From Rotaria sordida (lineage: Eukaryota; Rotifera; Eurotatoria; Philodinida; Philodinidae), in contig CAJNOL010000138.1 of NCBI GenBank assembly GCA_905250125.1, positions 168,373-232,372 of the forward strand: a stretch of 64,000 nt of DNA. The letters run 5' to 3'. Numbering within the stretch: position 1 is the stretch's first letter; every line of letters starts with the position of its first letter. Made by a program: the position numbers and the translations under genes. The notes under the pieces were generated by a model that was not told the DNA's origin, did not search any database, and worked only from the letters and a program-made list of their open reading frames with translations. Below, piece by piece: positions 12,477 through 22,390 of this stretch.

Positions 12477-14177
12477 ATATAATATGTTTCTTGTAAATGA
12501 AAATTTATCTGCAAGAAGACTACGATGACGGTCGCATTCTTCTGAATTGCTCGTCAATATATTTTATTCAAATGAAACATCAGACAATGCAAATGGAAAT
12601 GTATAGAGCGATGTCTTTTTTTTTTATTAAATCCTATTTAATGACGAACTTCGTTGAATTTTGTTTTAAATAGCTAGCAACATTAATAAAATCTCTGAAA
12701 TATCATCGTTCTTCGTCACACAAAAGTGAAATTCAGTAAAGAGGCAAGTGGAAACGAATCGAATCGAGAAAGTGATCATGAGATAATCATATCCCTTGTA
12801 TTTTCTGTCTGCAAACAACACTATGATCCATAAGCTCGCTTCTCAGCATTCTGACAGTAAAACTACACTGCAAAGGACATCGTATGATTCCTATTATCAA
12901 AACTGAACCTCCTTGCAAAAGAACTATTTTTCAGATTAAACAGAGTTTCTTGAGGGTTAAAGTCGCAGATCCGAATTTCGGCTCTCCAATCGAAGAATGT
13001 ACCGAACACGGTACCTGAGATACCTTTCAATTTTGATTCTGATCAGCGTCTACAAGATCGTACAACTACTACACCTACATTCAGTTTGATTTCGGACAAA
13101 TCCTCACATAATACTACACGTGTCTGACAGGTCGCTGTTCTAATTTGATTTCATGGATATCAGAACCCTCAAATACACCCATCGACAAATAACACTACAA
13201 CTATCCGCTCTCCAGACGATATTTCTTGTTTTTTATAACTATCCGATAATGAAGAAAACAATTAAATTGAAACTTACACATCTTTCTATATAGTTTCCTT
13301 CGCAGAGATAGAAAATATGAAAGATTATTCCGCATTCGTCACCAGGACTATCATGTACACTTGAGCTCACTCAATATATTACGATAAGTTTTCAACCGCA
13401 CCATTGCGAACTATCTTCGCAATGTGATTAATCGTCTCTCCGAATCTTAGTATGGTACACAATCTTTACGAAATTGATGCAAAAGACATCCACTGTAAAG
13501 ATTCCACGAAAGTTACTCACAAGTGAGAAGTAGTGGAATATTGAAGAAAGAGGCATAAATTCAAATGTAGAATCAATGAATCGCGTGACCTGCTAAAATA
13601 GAGCCGATTCAGAAATCAGCCATTTGCCATCCTTTTTTTCTTGTTAGCTAGTAAGAGACATAAGATGAGCATCTTTATGGAAGATAGATCATACCGATGT
13701 GTCCTTTGATCGAAATAATTCTCAGTTAGTATACAGCTAAAGAAGCCCTGCTTACAATACCAACTCAGGAGTAATAAGTGCATGAAGTCTACTTTCATTT
13801 TTCCGCTGGCTTTCTACATTCATCCATATTCAAGTTCAGGTGCAATTGATAGATTCGATCTTTGGCAGTTGTGTTGTCATTTTCATCAATAACTACATGG
13901 GTTCGGAATAAAACTACACAAAACTGGAGCAAACAGGTATCTCAGCTGTTTGCAGATGAATCAGCAATATGTAAAAAAATGTACATCAGAACAATAAACG
14001 GTATTCTTATCGATTGAACTAGATCCTCGAAAATTTGAAACGATTATGACGTTTCTTTAGAGAAAGAAAAAAAATGAAAAATCTCCAAGAGACGACAAAA
14101 AAAAAAGAAAAATGTTCATTATAGAAAAGATTGAAGACTAATATTGAGCTTCGATTAGACAGCATAATGCAATTTCA
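12477..14177. other. Intergenic, no gene seen
   Basis: The 12.7-13.9 kb part is less AT-rich than its surroundings, as decayed mobile or formerly coding DNA often is, but all six frames are broken by stops and no domain is recognisable. Confidence 0.45.
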
Positions 14178-15194
14178 TTATCGATATTCATCACCACAGT
14201 CACCAATGGCGCGGTACAAATCTCGTGATTTTTGAGATACTGCATCGATCTGCTGACGATCGTCGTCATCGAGACTGAATTCGAATACTCTGGCGTTGTC
14301 CTGCAAATGTTCGCTTAATCCTAATCTGGCACCGATAATTACACCTCCTATGGCTGGCTTATCTAAAATGTAACGCACAGCAACATTAGCAATGCTAACA
14401 GTGTGCTTAGTTGCAATTTGTTTGAGAACAACAAGCAATTCTTGAAATAATTGCCATCCACCCCAATGATCTACCATATTCTTATATTTTTTCAAACTAA
14501 CAGTAGTCAAGTCTCCACCTCGTGGTTCCGATTTACCGAGATATTTTTCGGATAGCAAGCCACCGCAGATTGTACCATAAGTGAGCAGTTTAATATTATG
14601 TTGTTGGCAGAATTGTATCATTTTGACTTCCGGACGACGGTCGACTATGGAGAATTGTACTTGATTCGAAACGATTTTGATGCCAGCTTCGAGGATTATT
14701 TTTAAACGTTCAGTATCGAAATTTGTCAAAGCCAAATGTTTTATTTTGCCTTCTTTCTGCAGTTCCGACATATACTGTAGAGCATCGAGATAATTGTTGT
14801 TACGGTAGTCCCACCAATGAAATTGTAGCAAATCAATGGATTCCACACCCATTCTCATTAGAGACTTGTTAATGTTTTCTTCAACCAATTTTCTCGTCAT
14901 TTTTATTGGCTGCGGCACCCATTTGGTGAAGACTTCTAGATTACCTAAAGCTTCTTTACCACGAGTAGCGAGTAACTGCCGTCTGAATTCGCCCATGAGG
15001 TCTTCCGCTGGTCCATAATGATCCGCTAAATCCCAAGTAGTAAAGCCAGCATCCACATAACGAAACATTTCTTGAATAGCAGCTGTTGGATCGATACGTC
15101 CATGACCACCAGATACTTGCCACATTCCATTTAAAATTCGACAAATGTTTATATCAGGTGTAAGTTGCAATCGACTCAATGTGGGTAATGCCAT
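14178..15194 (-). CDS. Aldo/keto reductase family oxidoreductase
   Basis: A single-exon, 338-residue TIM-barrel AKR when started at the ATG ending at 15194 (MALPTLSRL). The catalytic tetrad is visible as Asp55 and Tyr60 in FTTWDLADHYGPAED, Lys91 in VFTKW, and His126 in DLLQFHWWD. The family reduces carbonyl substrates with NADPH in the cytosol; the exact substrate cannot be read from sequence. The motif NGMWQVSGGHG near the N-terminus is typical of a bacterial, fungal and plant AKR group rather than the usual animal AKR1 enzymes, and there are no introns, so horizontal acquisition is likely but not shown. The frame stays open upstream as far as a TTTATTTAG acceptor (boundary 15254/15255) without another in-frame ATG, which suggests a short 5' leader added by cis- or trans-splicing. 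Confidence 0.88.
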   Translation of the reverse strand: MALPTLSRLQLTPDINICRILNGMWQVSGGHGRIDPTAAIQEMFRYVDAGFTTWDLADHYGPAEDLMGEFRRQLLATRGKEALGNLEVFTKWVPQPIKMTRKLVEENINKSLMRMGVESIDLLQFHWWDYRNNNYLDALQYMSELQKEGKIKHLALTNFDTERLKIILEAGIKIVSNQVQFSIVDRRPEVKMIQFCQQHNIKLLTYGTICGGLLSEKYLGKSEPRGGDLTTVSLKKYKNMVDHWGGWQLFQELLVVLKQIATKHTVSIANVAVRYILDKPAIGGVIIGARLGLSEHLQDNARVFEFSLDDDDRQQIDAVSQKSRDLYRAIGDCGDEYR

Positions 15195-15254
15195 TCCTGA
15201 AGTTCGGAAGCGTGAGACTTCAAAAGTAGTTGATGAGCAGGTTTCTGTTAACAA

Positions 15255-16201
15255 CTAAATAAACGAAATAATCTACCTTTTTCATTCACAGTAATACAAG
15301 TTTATCATTTCTTTTTTAATTGATTATTTCTATTAAACAAATGATTACAACGGTCACTGACCTTGTATCATTATCAACTCTAGTTTACAATAAAAGAATA
15401 TGCTTATATATAAATATTTTTTTTCTCCTCAATGCTCCTTTTTTTTTACTTTCATTATTCATTCACTTCTCATTCATGTGAACATACATGGAATTTTATA
15501 GGAGAAGAAACTGAAGAGTATTACATTCTTTTTAGTACAGTATTCAACATATCTTTACAAGAATGAAACGTGAATGAATAATGAAAGCAAAAAGTACGAA
15601 TACAAAAAAAAAAGAAAGAATATCTATATAGTTATATTCTTTTTTCTTAAACTACAGCTAATGTTGCATATGTGAATACGATTCTTATGAGCTCAACTAA
15701 TGATATTTTATTCAAATAGTCGAAGAGAAAATTTATTCTAATATATGTTTAATAATGAAAATTTTTATGAATTATCCAAATGGAAATTGTGAACAATTGA
15801 AGTCTTCGGTATTCATTGCGATATTTTTTTCTCTTTTACTCAGTGTGAGATGTGAGTCTTGTTTCATATACTACAATAAAGTTCAGTATTATCAGTGAAA
15901 AACTATTACATAACTTGCAACTAACAATAGATGATTCATCTTGAAGTGATTTGATTCCTGTATAGACTAGAATCATTCTACAGTACAAATTAAGATACAC
16001 CTGAAAGTTAGCTTTACGATCAACTTTAAAGATAGAAGATATTGTTTTACTGTGAAGTTTTACTCCGAATTTATGTTCCTAGCATTATCAAGACCTAGAT
16101 TGATAATATGTCTATGATTTAGAACAAGAAGAATCTGATTAGTGCATACTACGGCACAGTCATAGATCCGAATGAAAGATGTCAGGAAGGTAGAACATAT
16201 G
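15255..16201. other. Intergenic, AT-rich
   Basis: No coding signal or structured RNA is seen. AT-rich non-coding sequence with short polyT runs leads up to the hAT terminus at 16202. Confidence 0.5.
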
Positions 16202-16768
16202 CAGACTTATCACCTTTTAAACTCTGAAAAGCAGAAATTGACAAGAAGTTTTATCAGAAAAAAAGTAGAAAGTATATTTTTGATATTAAGATATGTTTAA
16301 GTTTTGATTCACTATTATAACAATGGATTTTTACAAAGAAATCTGATATTTATTGACCAAAATCAAGAACAACAACAGTCAGACAAATAAATATAGTTAT
16401 TGAATATGCTTCTTTTATGTAGATTTTTCATCTGATTTGATGACTTGTAATAATTCTTAACTACCTAATATATATTTATGTAATTCAGTACACAATAAGG
16501 TAGAATTTAACCGTATTTTTAATTCAACTAATATAAGCCCTGTTGTCATACTAAATCTTCTATCATTTATTAAATGGTTCATTTGTGGAAATGCTGATTC
16601 GACATAAGCATTACTGTAAGGTAATGAATATAAAAAACAAATGAACTTCTTAAAATTTGGTGATTCGGTGAGAGAAAATAAGAACATCCATAACTGATCA
16701 GATCTTTTTATTTTGTTGCCTGTTGAATAATCATCATCAGCTTCTTTTCCATCATCGCATACGTTCAC
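16202..16768 (-). mobile_element. hAT transposon end with transposase dimerisation-domain remnant
   Basis: The terminus CAGACTTATCACCTTTTAAA at 16202 continues with GAAAAGCAGAAA. It matches the left end of the element at 31103 (CAGTGCTACCACCTTTTGAA) with conserved internal sequence for about 65 bp. On the minus strand, 16457-16768 encodes a hAT C-terminal dimerisation motif, LPYSNAYVESAFPQMNHLIN, then DRRFSM...VELKIRLN. The transposase would end about 250 bp inside this terminus, as expected for a hAT 3' end. The upstream part of the transposase and the opposite inverted repeat are not visible, so the copy is truncated and dead. Confidence 0.75.
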
Positions 16769-17098
16769 TACTAAAAATCAAAATAATCACTACACGGCAC
16801 CAAAGAAATCCATTTTCGGAACCATTTTTTCCTTATTTTCTCCGACAAGAAACTAACTGAGGTTTGGAAATCTCGATTTAAGCAAGATTATTTCTAATAG
16901 ACCATTGTCTATAAAGGAGAAATGTCTATTAGACATGAGAAAAAGATTATTGTATGTAAAATTACACCCATCAAATTATAATGAGTTTTACAAAACGCAT
17001 CACGATGATACAACATTCGTCGTTACTCTAAAAATGTCTATCACACCCTTACCATATAATAGCTCCATGGGTGTCGGTCTAAAAAGGATGAAAAATCG

Positions 17099-17400
17099 TC
17101 ATAGTTCAAGGTTTCTTTGTACATAAAAAAGTGACAAACTAGTGAGTCGTCCAAAATTTGCCATATAGGCGATTGTATGAAGTATGGCTAGTACAGTTAT
17201 AAATTGACCGACAAATTTATGAAAATCGATATGATCATCGACAGGTAACATTTTTCGAAGAATTTTATTTGTACGAATAAATAAAATTGTTTGTTTCAAC
17301 ATAAGAACAATGATGAGTGAACAATTGAAATTCAGCAGCGTACCACCAATTCTTACAAAGACTACGAACACATGCGATTGGTTTATCGTGGCTCGATGGA
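17099..17400 (-). pseudogene. NADPH oxidase (NOX5/DUOX-type) transmembrane exon, isolated
   Basis: The minus-strand frame contains GGTLLNFNCSLIIVLMLKQT and PVDDHIDFHKFVGQFITVLA followed by ILHTIAYMANFG. These are the first heme-binding helices of the ferric-reductase domain of NOX5/DUOX-like superoxide-generating oxidases, with the His of HKFVG and the His of LHT in place. Only this single exon is found. No FAD or NADPH-binding exons lie nearby on the minus strand, and a hAT remnant begins 330 bp downstream. The frame runs out into non-family residues after NFG. It is most likely a fragment of a broken gene, although an unrecognised large-intron gene is not excluded. Confidence 0.65.
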
Positions 17401-19063
17401 TAATAATTATATATATTTATTAATTATTTACTAGTAAATTAATAATTATTTTATTTTGCTTTACATTATTTACCTAATTATAAAGTAAAGTAAGCATGTC
17501 ATCCCAACTGTAAAACAAGTCCTATCGAAAGCAAATCAAACAACCAAGAAAAACATCCTACTTCGTTTCTTCGAAACGTGAATAAATACATCGATTTCTT
17601 GTGTTTTTAGTGCATAAAAAAGAAACTGTTAAAAAAAGTACAGCATACAAATGTCAAACATAAAAGGACAAGCTTTGATTATATTTTGATTGCATTCATC
17701 ACATGCTTATAAGATTTCTATTACAATTATTCTATCACAAAATCACTTCCCTTTGATGTATCACTTTGAAAAGCATTTATCATTTACCACACAGGTATGA
17801 TCATAAAAATATATATGGCATATATTGAGAATTTCTTTTCTGTTTATGGTTATTTTATCCTAAAGCAATCTACTTTTATATTACATGAGTGATGTTATAA
17901 GTCATGATTTAAAAAACAGAACATATAAAACAACACGAGTCAATGTTGTGAATATAGAAAAAAGGAAGTGACATATGATCAATAGAGAGAAAACTTATCA
18001 TATTTTTTTTCCCCGACATAGCTGATTGTCAAGTATATATATATATATATATGTGATACGCTAGCTATATATCCTTGATTTCGGTATTTGTGTATGATGA
18101 TATTGTGTTAGATTCAAAGTATATTCTTTTGGACATGCTTACAAGGTAGAGTTTAGAAAAATATCGTGGATAGTGATTCCTATCGTTAGATAATAGAAAT
18201 GAAACCTTTATTTCTCAGCGATGAAAATGTGTTGAAGATTGAAAATACTAACGTACACACATATAAAGTAGTACTATCTACTTCCTCAATCAAGATCGAA
18301 ATTGGTGAAAATCGTTGATCAATGTTGGTCATAGCTCTCGTGCAATAACTGCTAGGTATATAAAGAAGGTTAGTGAATAAAATAGTTATGTAGTTGCTTC
18401 TCATGGTTACCTCTCTTTTCATTCATTTTTGTTCTTCGTAAATTAAGAATTGTTAACATATTGGAAAATGTAACTACCGTGAATATCATTCAGATTTTTC
18501 AAAAGAACTCTCCATAGAACTATATGGAGATGTCTACTGCAAGACATTTCCTTTCCTGCAAAAAAATCATAACCGCAACTTTCAAGAGTGTACATTATGG
18601 TGCGGTTTGATTACTGTAAAAATTTCTTCGTCAAATCACGAAGTATATATTTTACGTAGGTGTTAATCATTGGTTATTTTACTGTATTATATTCCTAATC
18701 ATATTCATAAAAATCATCGAGCCAATCTGATGAAACGAAAATTTTAATCCAAAATGATGTTTTTTCCAATAGGATTTTTCATTATATATAGTCACTTCCT
18801 GGTTTATTGCGAATGTTTTTTTTTAATCGTTTGATTGAAAGATTATCCTATTTGTTGATAACAATACCTGACATAAAGACAACGTCATATTTTAGTTGTC
18901 GACGAAGGATGTCCTTTATTTCTTTTCAAATGATTTCCATTGATGATAGCATAAGATGAATCTCTTATCTCGTTCTATTTATTCGTATATCGGAAAATAG
19001 TGAATAGTCAAATTCTTTTTGTTTTTGTGTTTTCAGATTGTGTTACTTTTAAGACAAGACAAG
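17401..19063. other. Intergenic
   Basis: AT-rich DNA with a TA dinucleotide run at 18034-18050. No gene is supported. A pyrimidine-rich acceptor (TGTTTTCAG, AG at 19035-19036) lies just before the SOD start codon. Confidence 0.5.
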
Positions 19064-19874
19064 ATGTTGACGCTGTCTGTAGTCGTCGTTCTGCTCCTCG
19101 TTTACAATAATCAATGTTCTATGATCGCCACAGCCGATGTTAAATATAATTTAAATACTACTTCGATCGGTGTTTTGACATTTACACAAGACAATGTGAA
19201 TTCATCGGTGAAAATCACTGGTAGACTGGCAGGACTTTTTAGCAATACTTCATTGGTACGTGTGAAACAAAGGAAATAATTCTAATTGATTTTTCTGCAA
19301 ATATGGGTTCTAGGGTTTTCACATTCATGAATTTTCACTGATGGACGGCATAAGAAATTGTACTAAGGCTGGGCTTCACTTCAACCCATATAGTAAGCTC
19401 AATAGTCAATTCAAAATCACTGTTTGAGATGTCTATTCATCTTATAACTTTTTTTTTCTGCAGATGTCAAACACGGATCTCAGAATGGTAGTCTAAGTAG
19501 TCGTCATGTTGGCGATCTTGGAAACATACAGACGGATACAAACGGTACAGTCACAATTAACATTTCCGATTCTATCATTCAACTATATAATAAAAATCAA
19601 GCGATTTTCAATCTATCAGTAGTTGTGCACGCTGCTATGGATGATCTCGGACTCGGAACAAGTTCCGACAGTGCTACTACAGGGTATATTAAAAAACCAC
19701 TTAATTGAATCTTGTATTTCTCTGATTTTTTTTGACAGAAATGCCGGCCGTCGAGTGGCCTGTGGCAACATTGAGCTTCGAATGAATTCATCGAATAGAT
19801 CGACTCTTCATCTGACCTTCTTAATGGTATCGGTCACCTACTTCTTCTCACTACTCTTTTCCATGTTTTCATGA
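19064..19874 (+). CDS. Extracellular Cu/Zn superoxide dismutase, probably GPI-anchored
   Basis: Four exons (19064-19255, 19314-19392, 19464-19683, 19739-19874), 208 residues, all introns GT-AG and in phase. A signal peptide (MLTLSVVVVLLLVYNNQCSM) opens the protein. The copper and zinc ligands are all present: both His in GFHIHEFS, His in LHFNP, His in VKHGS, His and Asp in RHVGDLGN, and His in VVHAAMDDLG. The disulphide cysteines (NCTKAG and VACGNI) and the active-site Arg region (NAGRRVACG) are conserved. The enzyme converts superoxide to oxygen and peroxide outside the cell. After the SOD fold comes a short Ser/Asn segment and then a hydrophobic tail (LTFLMVSVTYFFSLLFSMFS) with nothing following, which looks like a GPI-attachment signal. 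The start was chosen because the signal peptide follows directly; an AATAAA lies at 19987. Confidence 0.92.
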
Positions 19875-20789
19875 CGAAAACGTACTCCAGGTTTTTTCTT
19901 CGAATGATTTTCTTTTTTCACTTATTATTATTTTGCTTCGTGTGCATCGTTTTAATGTATGTCTGGTTGTTCTTGTCTGTATCTGCAATAAAAACGAAGA
20001 AGAAGTACATAATCAAAAGTTCTTCATTCTTTTCAGACTGCTCAATGCAATGATCTCTATTGTTTGAAGAACTCATTCGTGAGAAATATCTAACCGTATG
20101 TGTGATAACATATCGATACTGCTATCGCTCGGCTTTACAGAGAGAAAAACAAAGAACTTCAGGAATGCCCAGATCAACCATTGGCTTATTGTGAAAGAGC
20201 GATTCGATTGAGTCGTGATGAAGTGCTTTTTGAAAGCTTGCAAACCATCTTAGAAGGATCTAAATATATTACTAGGATATGGCTCTGGGTGTGGTTGTGA
20301 ATGTGCGTGTGTAGATGCTGAGTCTTCCACGTACAACTAGTCGATCGAACACGATAAGTGTATTAGAAAACAGAAAACAGTGAAAGTCATCAATGATAAA
20401 TTGACGAAACTTATTGATAGTAACCAATGAGTAGAAAACAAAGTCAATCAACTAGGATGTGGATGTGGATGTGTTTTTGGGTGTGCACATTTTCGTTCAT
20501 AGCCACAGCCACAGCCACATCCCACACCTACATCCACACCCTTTCCTATGGTTTGATTGATTGGTCCTATTACTTCTTTTTTTCTATTACAGCTGAATAC
20601 ACTCTACTCAATCGTTTATATCGTTACTGGAGACGTTTTGAGGGATCATTCTGATCGGTTCGGATACATTGAGTTTAGCTCATCAGTGGACTTTTTATCG
20701 GTCTCTTAGAAACTATATGCGTGTTGCAATTCTTAAGACTGCGGGTGTGCGTTTGAATTCACGTCAAATCTGATTGTTGTGTGAACGAT
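19875..20789. other. Intergenic with a possible gene fragment and GT-rich inverted hexamers
   Basis: Between 20117 and 20300 a + strand frame reads RLYREKNKELQECPDQPLA followed by YCERAIRLSRDEVL, which resembles a tetratricopeptide helix pair, but it ends at a stop and has no visible partner exons. GT-rich tracts follow (listed separately). No complete gene is supported. Confidence 0.35.
20455..20543. repeat. Inverted hexamer tracts, GGATGT versus CCACAGCCACATCC
   Basis: Three GGATGT units on the + strand are followed about 40 bp later by CCACAGCCACAGCCACATCC and then ACATCCACACCC. The second part is close to the reverse complement of the first, so a hairpin is possible. A related GT-rich tract lies at 20283-20316. 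Confidence 0.6.
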
Positions 20790-21257
20790 ATGTTCATGTT
20801 TTTAAACTTTAATTTCGTTTTCGATTCTCTTATTGTTCTTTGTTTGCTTTTTACGTTTGCGAGTGAAACTATCTTATCTATGATCTTTTACTATTCTTCA
20901 TGTACTCTCGCTCTTATGTTAATTCTACGTGATGTACTTTGTCTTGTTTTATCTCTTTACTGGATAGCAATGAATGCCAGTATAAATAAAGCATATAAAA
21001 AAAAACTTATTTGTTTTCACAAGCCACAAAGTACGTTTTTTTCTACGATGGCCTACCTCTCCAAAAAATTTCTGGCTGCGTATCTGAATCACGCTAAGTG
21101 GAGGCATATTGTGAATGAAAAATTTGAAAATAAAATAAATAAGTGTTTGAGAATGTCATATTGTTCTAATAAATATTCATCTCAAATAACAAGTCCTGAT
21201 TTAAAGAAGAATCAACAAGGATTTTTTGTGATCTCTGATTGTTTGACAATACAATGA
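20790..21257 (+). CDS. Hypothetical two-helix membrane protein
   Basis: A 155-residue open frame beginning with ATG at 20790. The first 75 residues are strongly hydrophobic and give two probable membrane helices (around LIVLCLLFTFAS and LALMLILRDVLCLVLSLYW). The rest is basic and Lys/Asn-rich. I do not recognise the family. Similar hydrophobic-then-basic layouts occur in the last helices of rhodopsin-type receptors, but no receptor motif is visible. It could be the final exon of a longer gene or a chance AT-rich frame. Confidence 0.3.
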   Translation: MFMFLNFNFVFDSLIVLCLLFTFASETILSMIFYYSSCTLALMLILRDVLCLVLSLYWIAMNASINKAYKKKLICFHKPQSTFFSTMAYLSKKFLAAYLNHAKWRHIVNEKFENKINKCLRMSYCSNKYSSQITSPDLKKNQQGFFVISDCLTIQ

Positions 21258-22390
21258 GAATACATAAAAGTAAACATGTATACAAATAATAAAAGACTGG
21301 TATTCACTGTTAGTAAATATAAACAAATAGGCGGAGTCTATCATCTTTGTATCCGATAATCATTTTTCCGTTAGAAATAGAGTAAAAAAATATGTTAGAG
21401 ACTATATTTCCAAATGAATGGGAGAACAGGCATATTTGTTAACCAAAATTATAGATAATAAATGAAATTTTGATGCCACTTAGTAATATTAACTCAAATA
21501 CAAGAAAAATAAAGAAACTGAAATTTGTATTTATAATATTCTTGCAAGAAAATAATTAAAAATTCGAAATCACTATACTTTAATGTTAGAAATTGAGAAG
21601 TAGTTCATTCATTCACAATGATGGATTTTTATTTTTGATTTGACTGTAACTATCTAAACGCATCTAATTATCTATCAATTATTTAAAACAAAGAGGACAC
21701 ATATATTGAAAAATTCCTCTCGTTACATTTTACTTCTTTTTCTTTCCATTATGAATCAGTTTAAACGAGTTGTTTGAAAATTTAAGACTAATCCAGAGAA
21801 ATCTGTACAAGTGACATTTCAGAATAGTCAAAGTCACTTGTCTTCAGCTGATTTCTAATTGTTTAGCAAATGAATATCAAAACTGTATAAACTGACGTCA
21901 GAATACCCGTCAGATATTGAATAATGTCGTATTAAATGTTCGAATTCAACTTTCATCTCCCTTTTTTTTCTATTATTTTTCTATTTTATTGACTAGTCTG
22001 AACGGAGTTAACAGACAAAATGAACCAAACCAGACACAGTCGACGTACATTTCTTCTAAAGATGCAGTCATGACAAGTATGCAAGAGGTTTCAGACTAGA
22101 CCTGATAGATATTGCAAACATTTTGGACTAGTCGTGTCGGTCATCTTCACTTATTTTTTTACTCACTTGAATAAACTTCGTATGCCACGTAGATGTTTTT
22201 AAGTATTGAATGAATCACCACGTAAAACAAGAAAAAAGAATGAAAAAACGTCTCTATTTTCATTGATAACCATAAATGCAGATGGCTTGTAGAAATAAGA
22301 TATAGTTGAGCGGTCGATAGTTATAATGTGTGGTCTATCATTCAACAAAATTTAACAAACTTTATAGATTATTTCTCTTTTAAAAACAGA
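21258..22390. other. Intergenic
   Basis: No coding gene or repeat of note. Sequence is AT-rich until the F-box pseudogene. Confidence 0.5.

Noticed and set aside
14836-15144. Short ORFs on both strands within the AKR gene
   Set aside because: They overlap a clearly conserved enzyme in another frame.
20455-20543. Interstitial telomere
   Set aside because: The unit is GGATGT or TGTGGA, only three copies long and inverted; it does not match the TGTGGG unit reported in Adineta.
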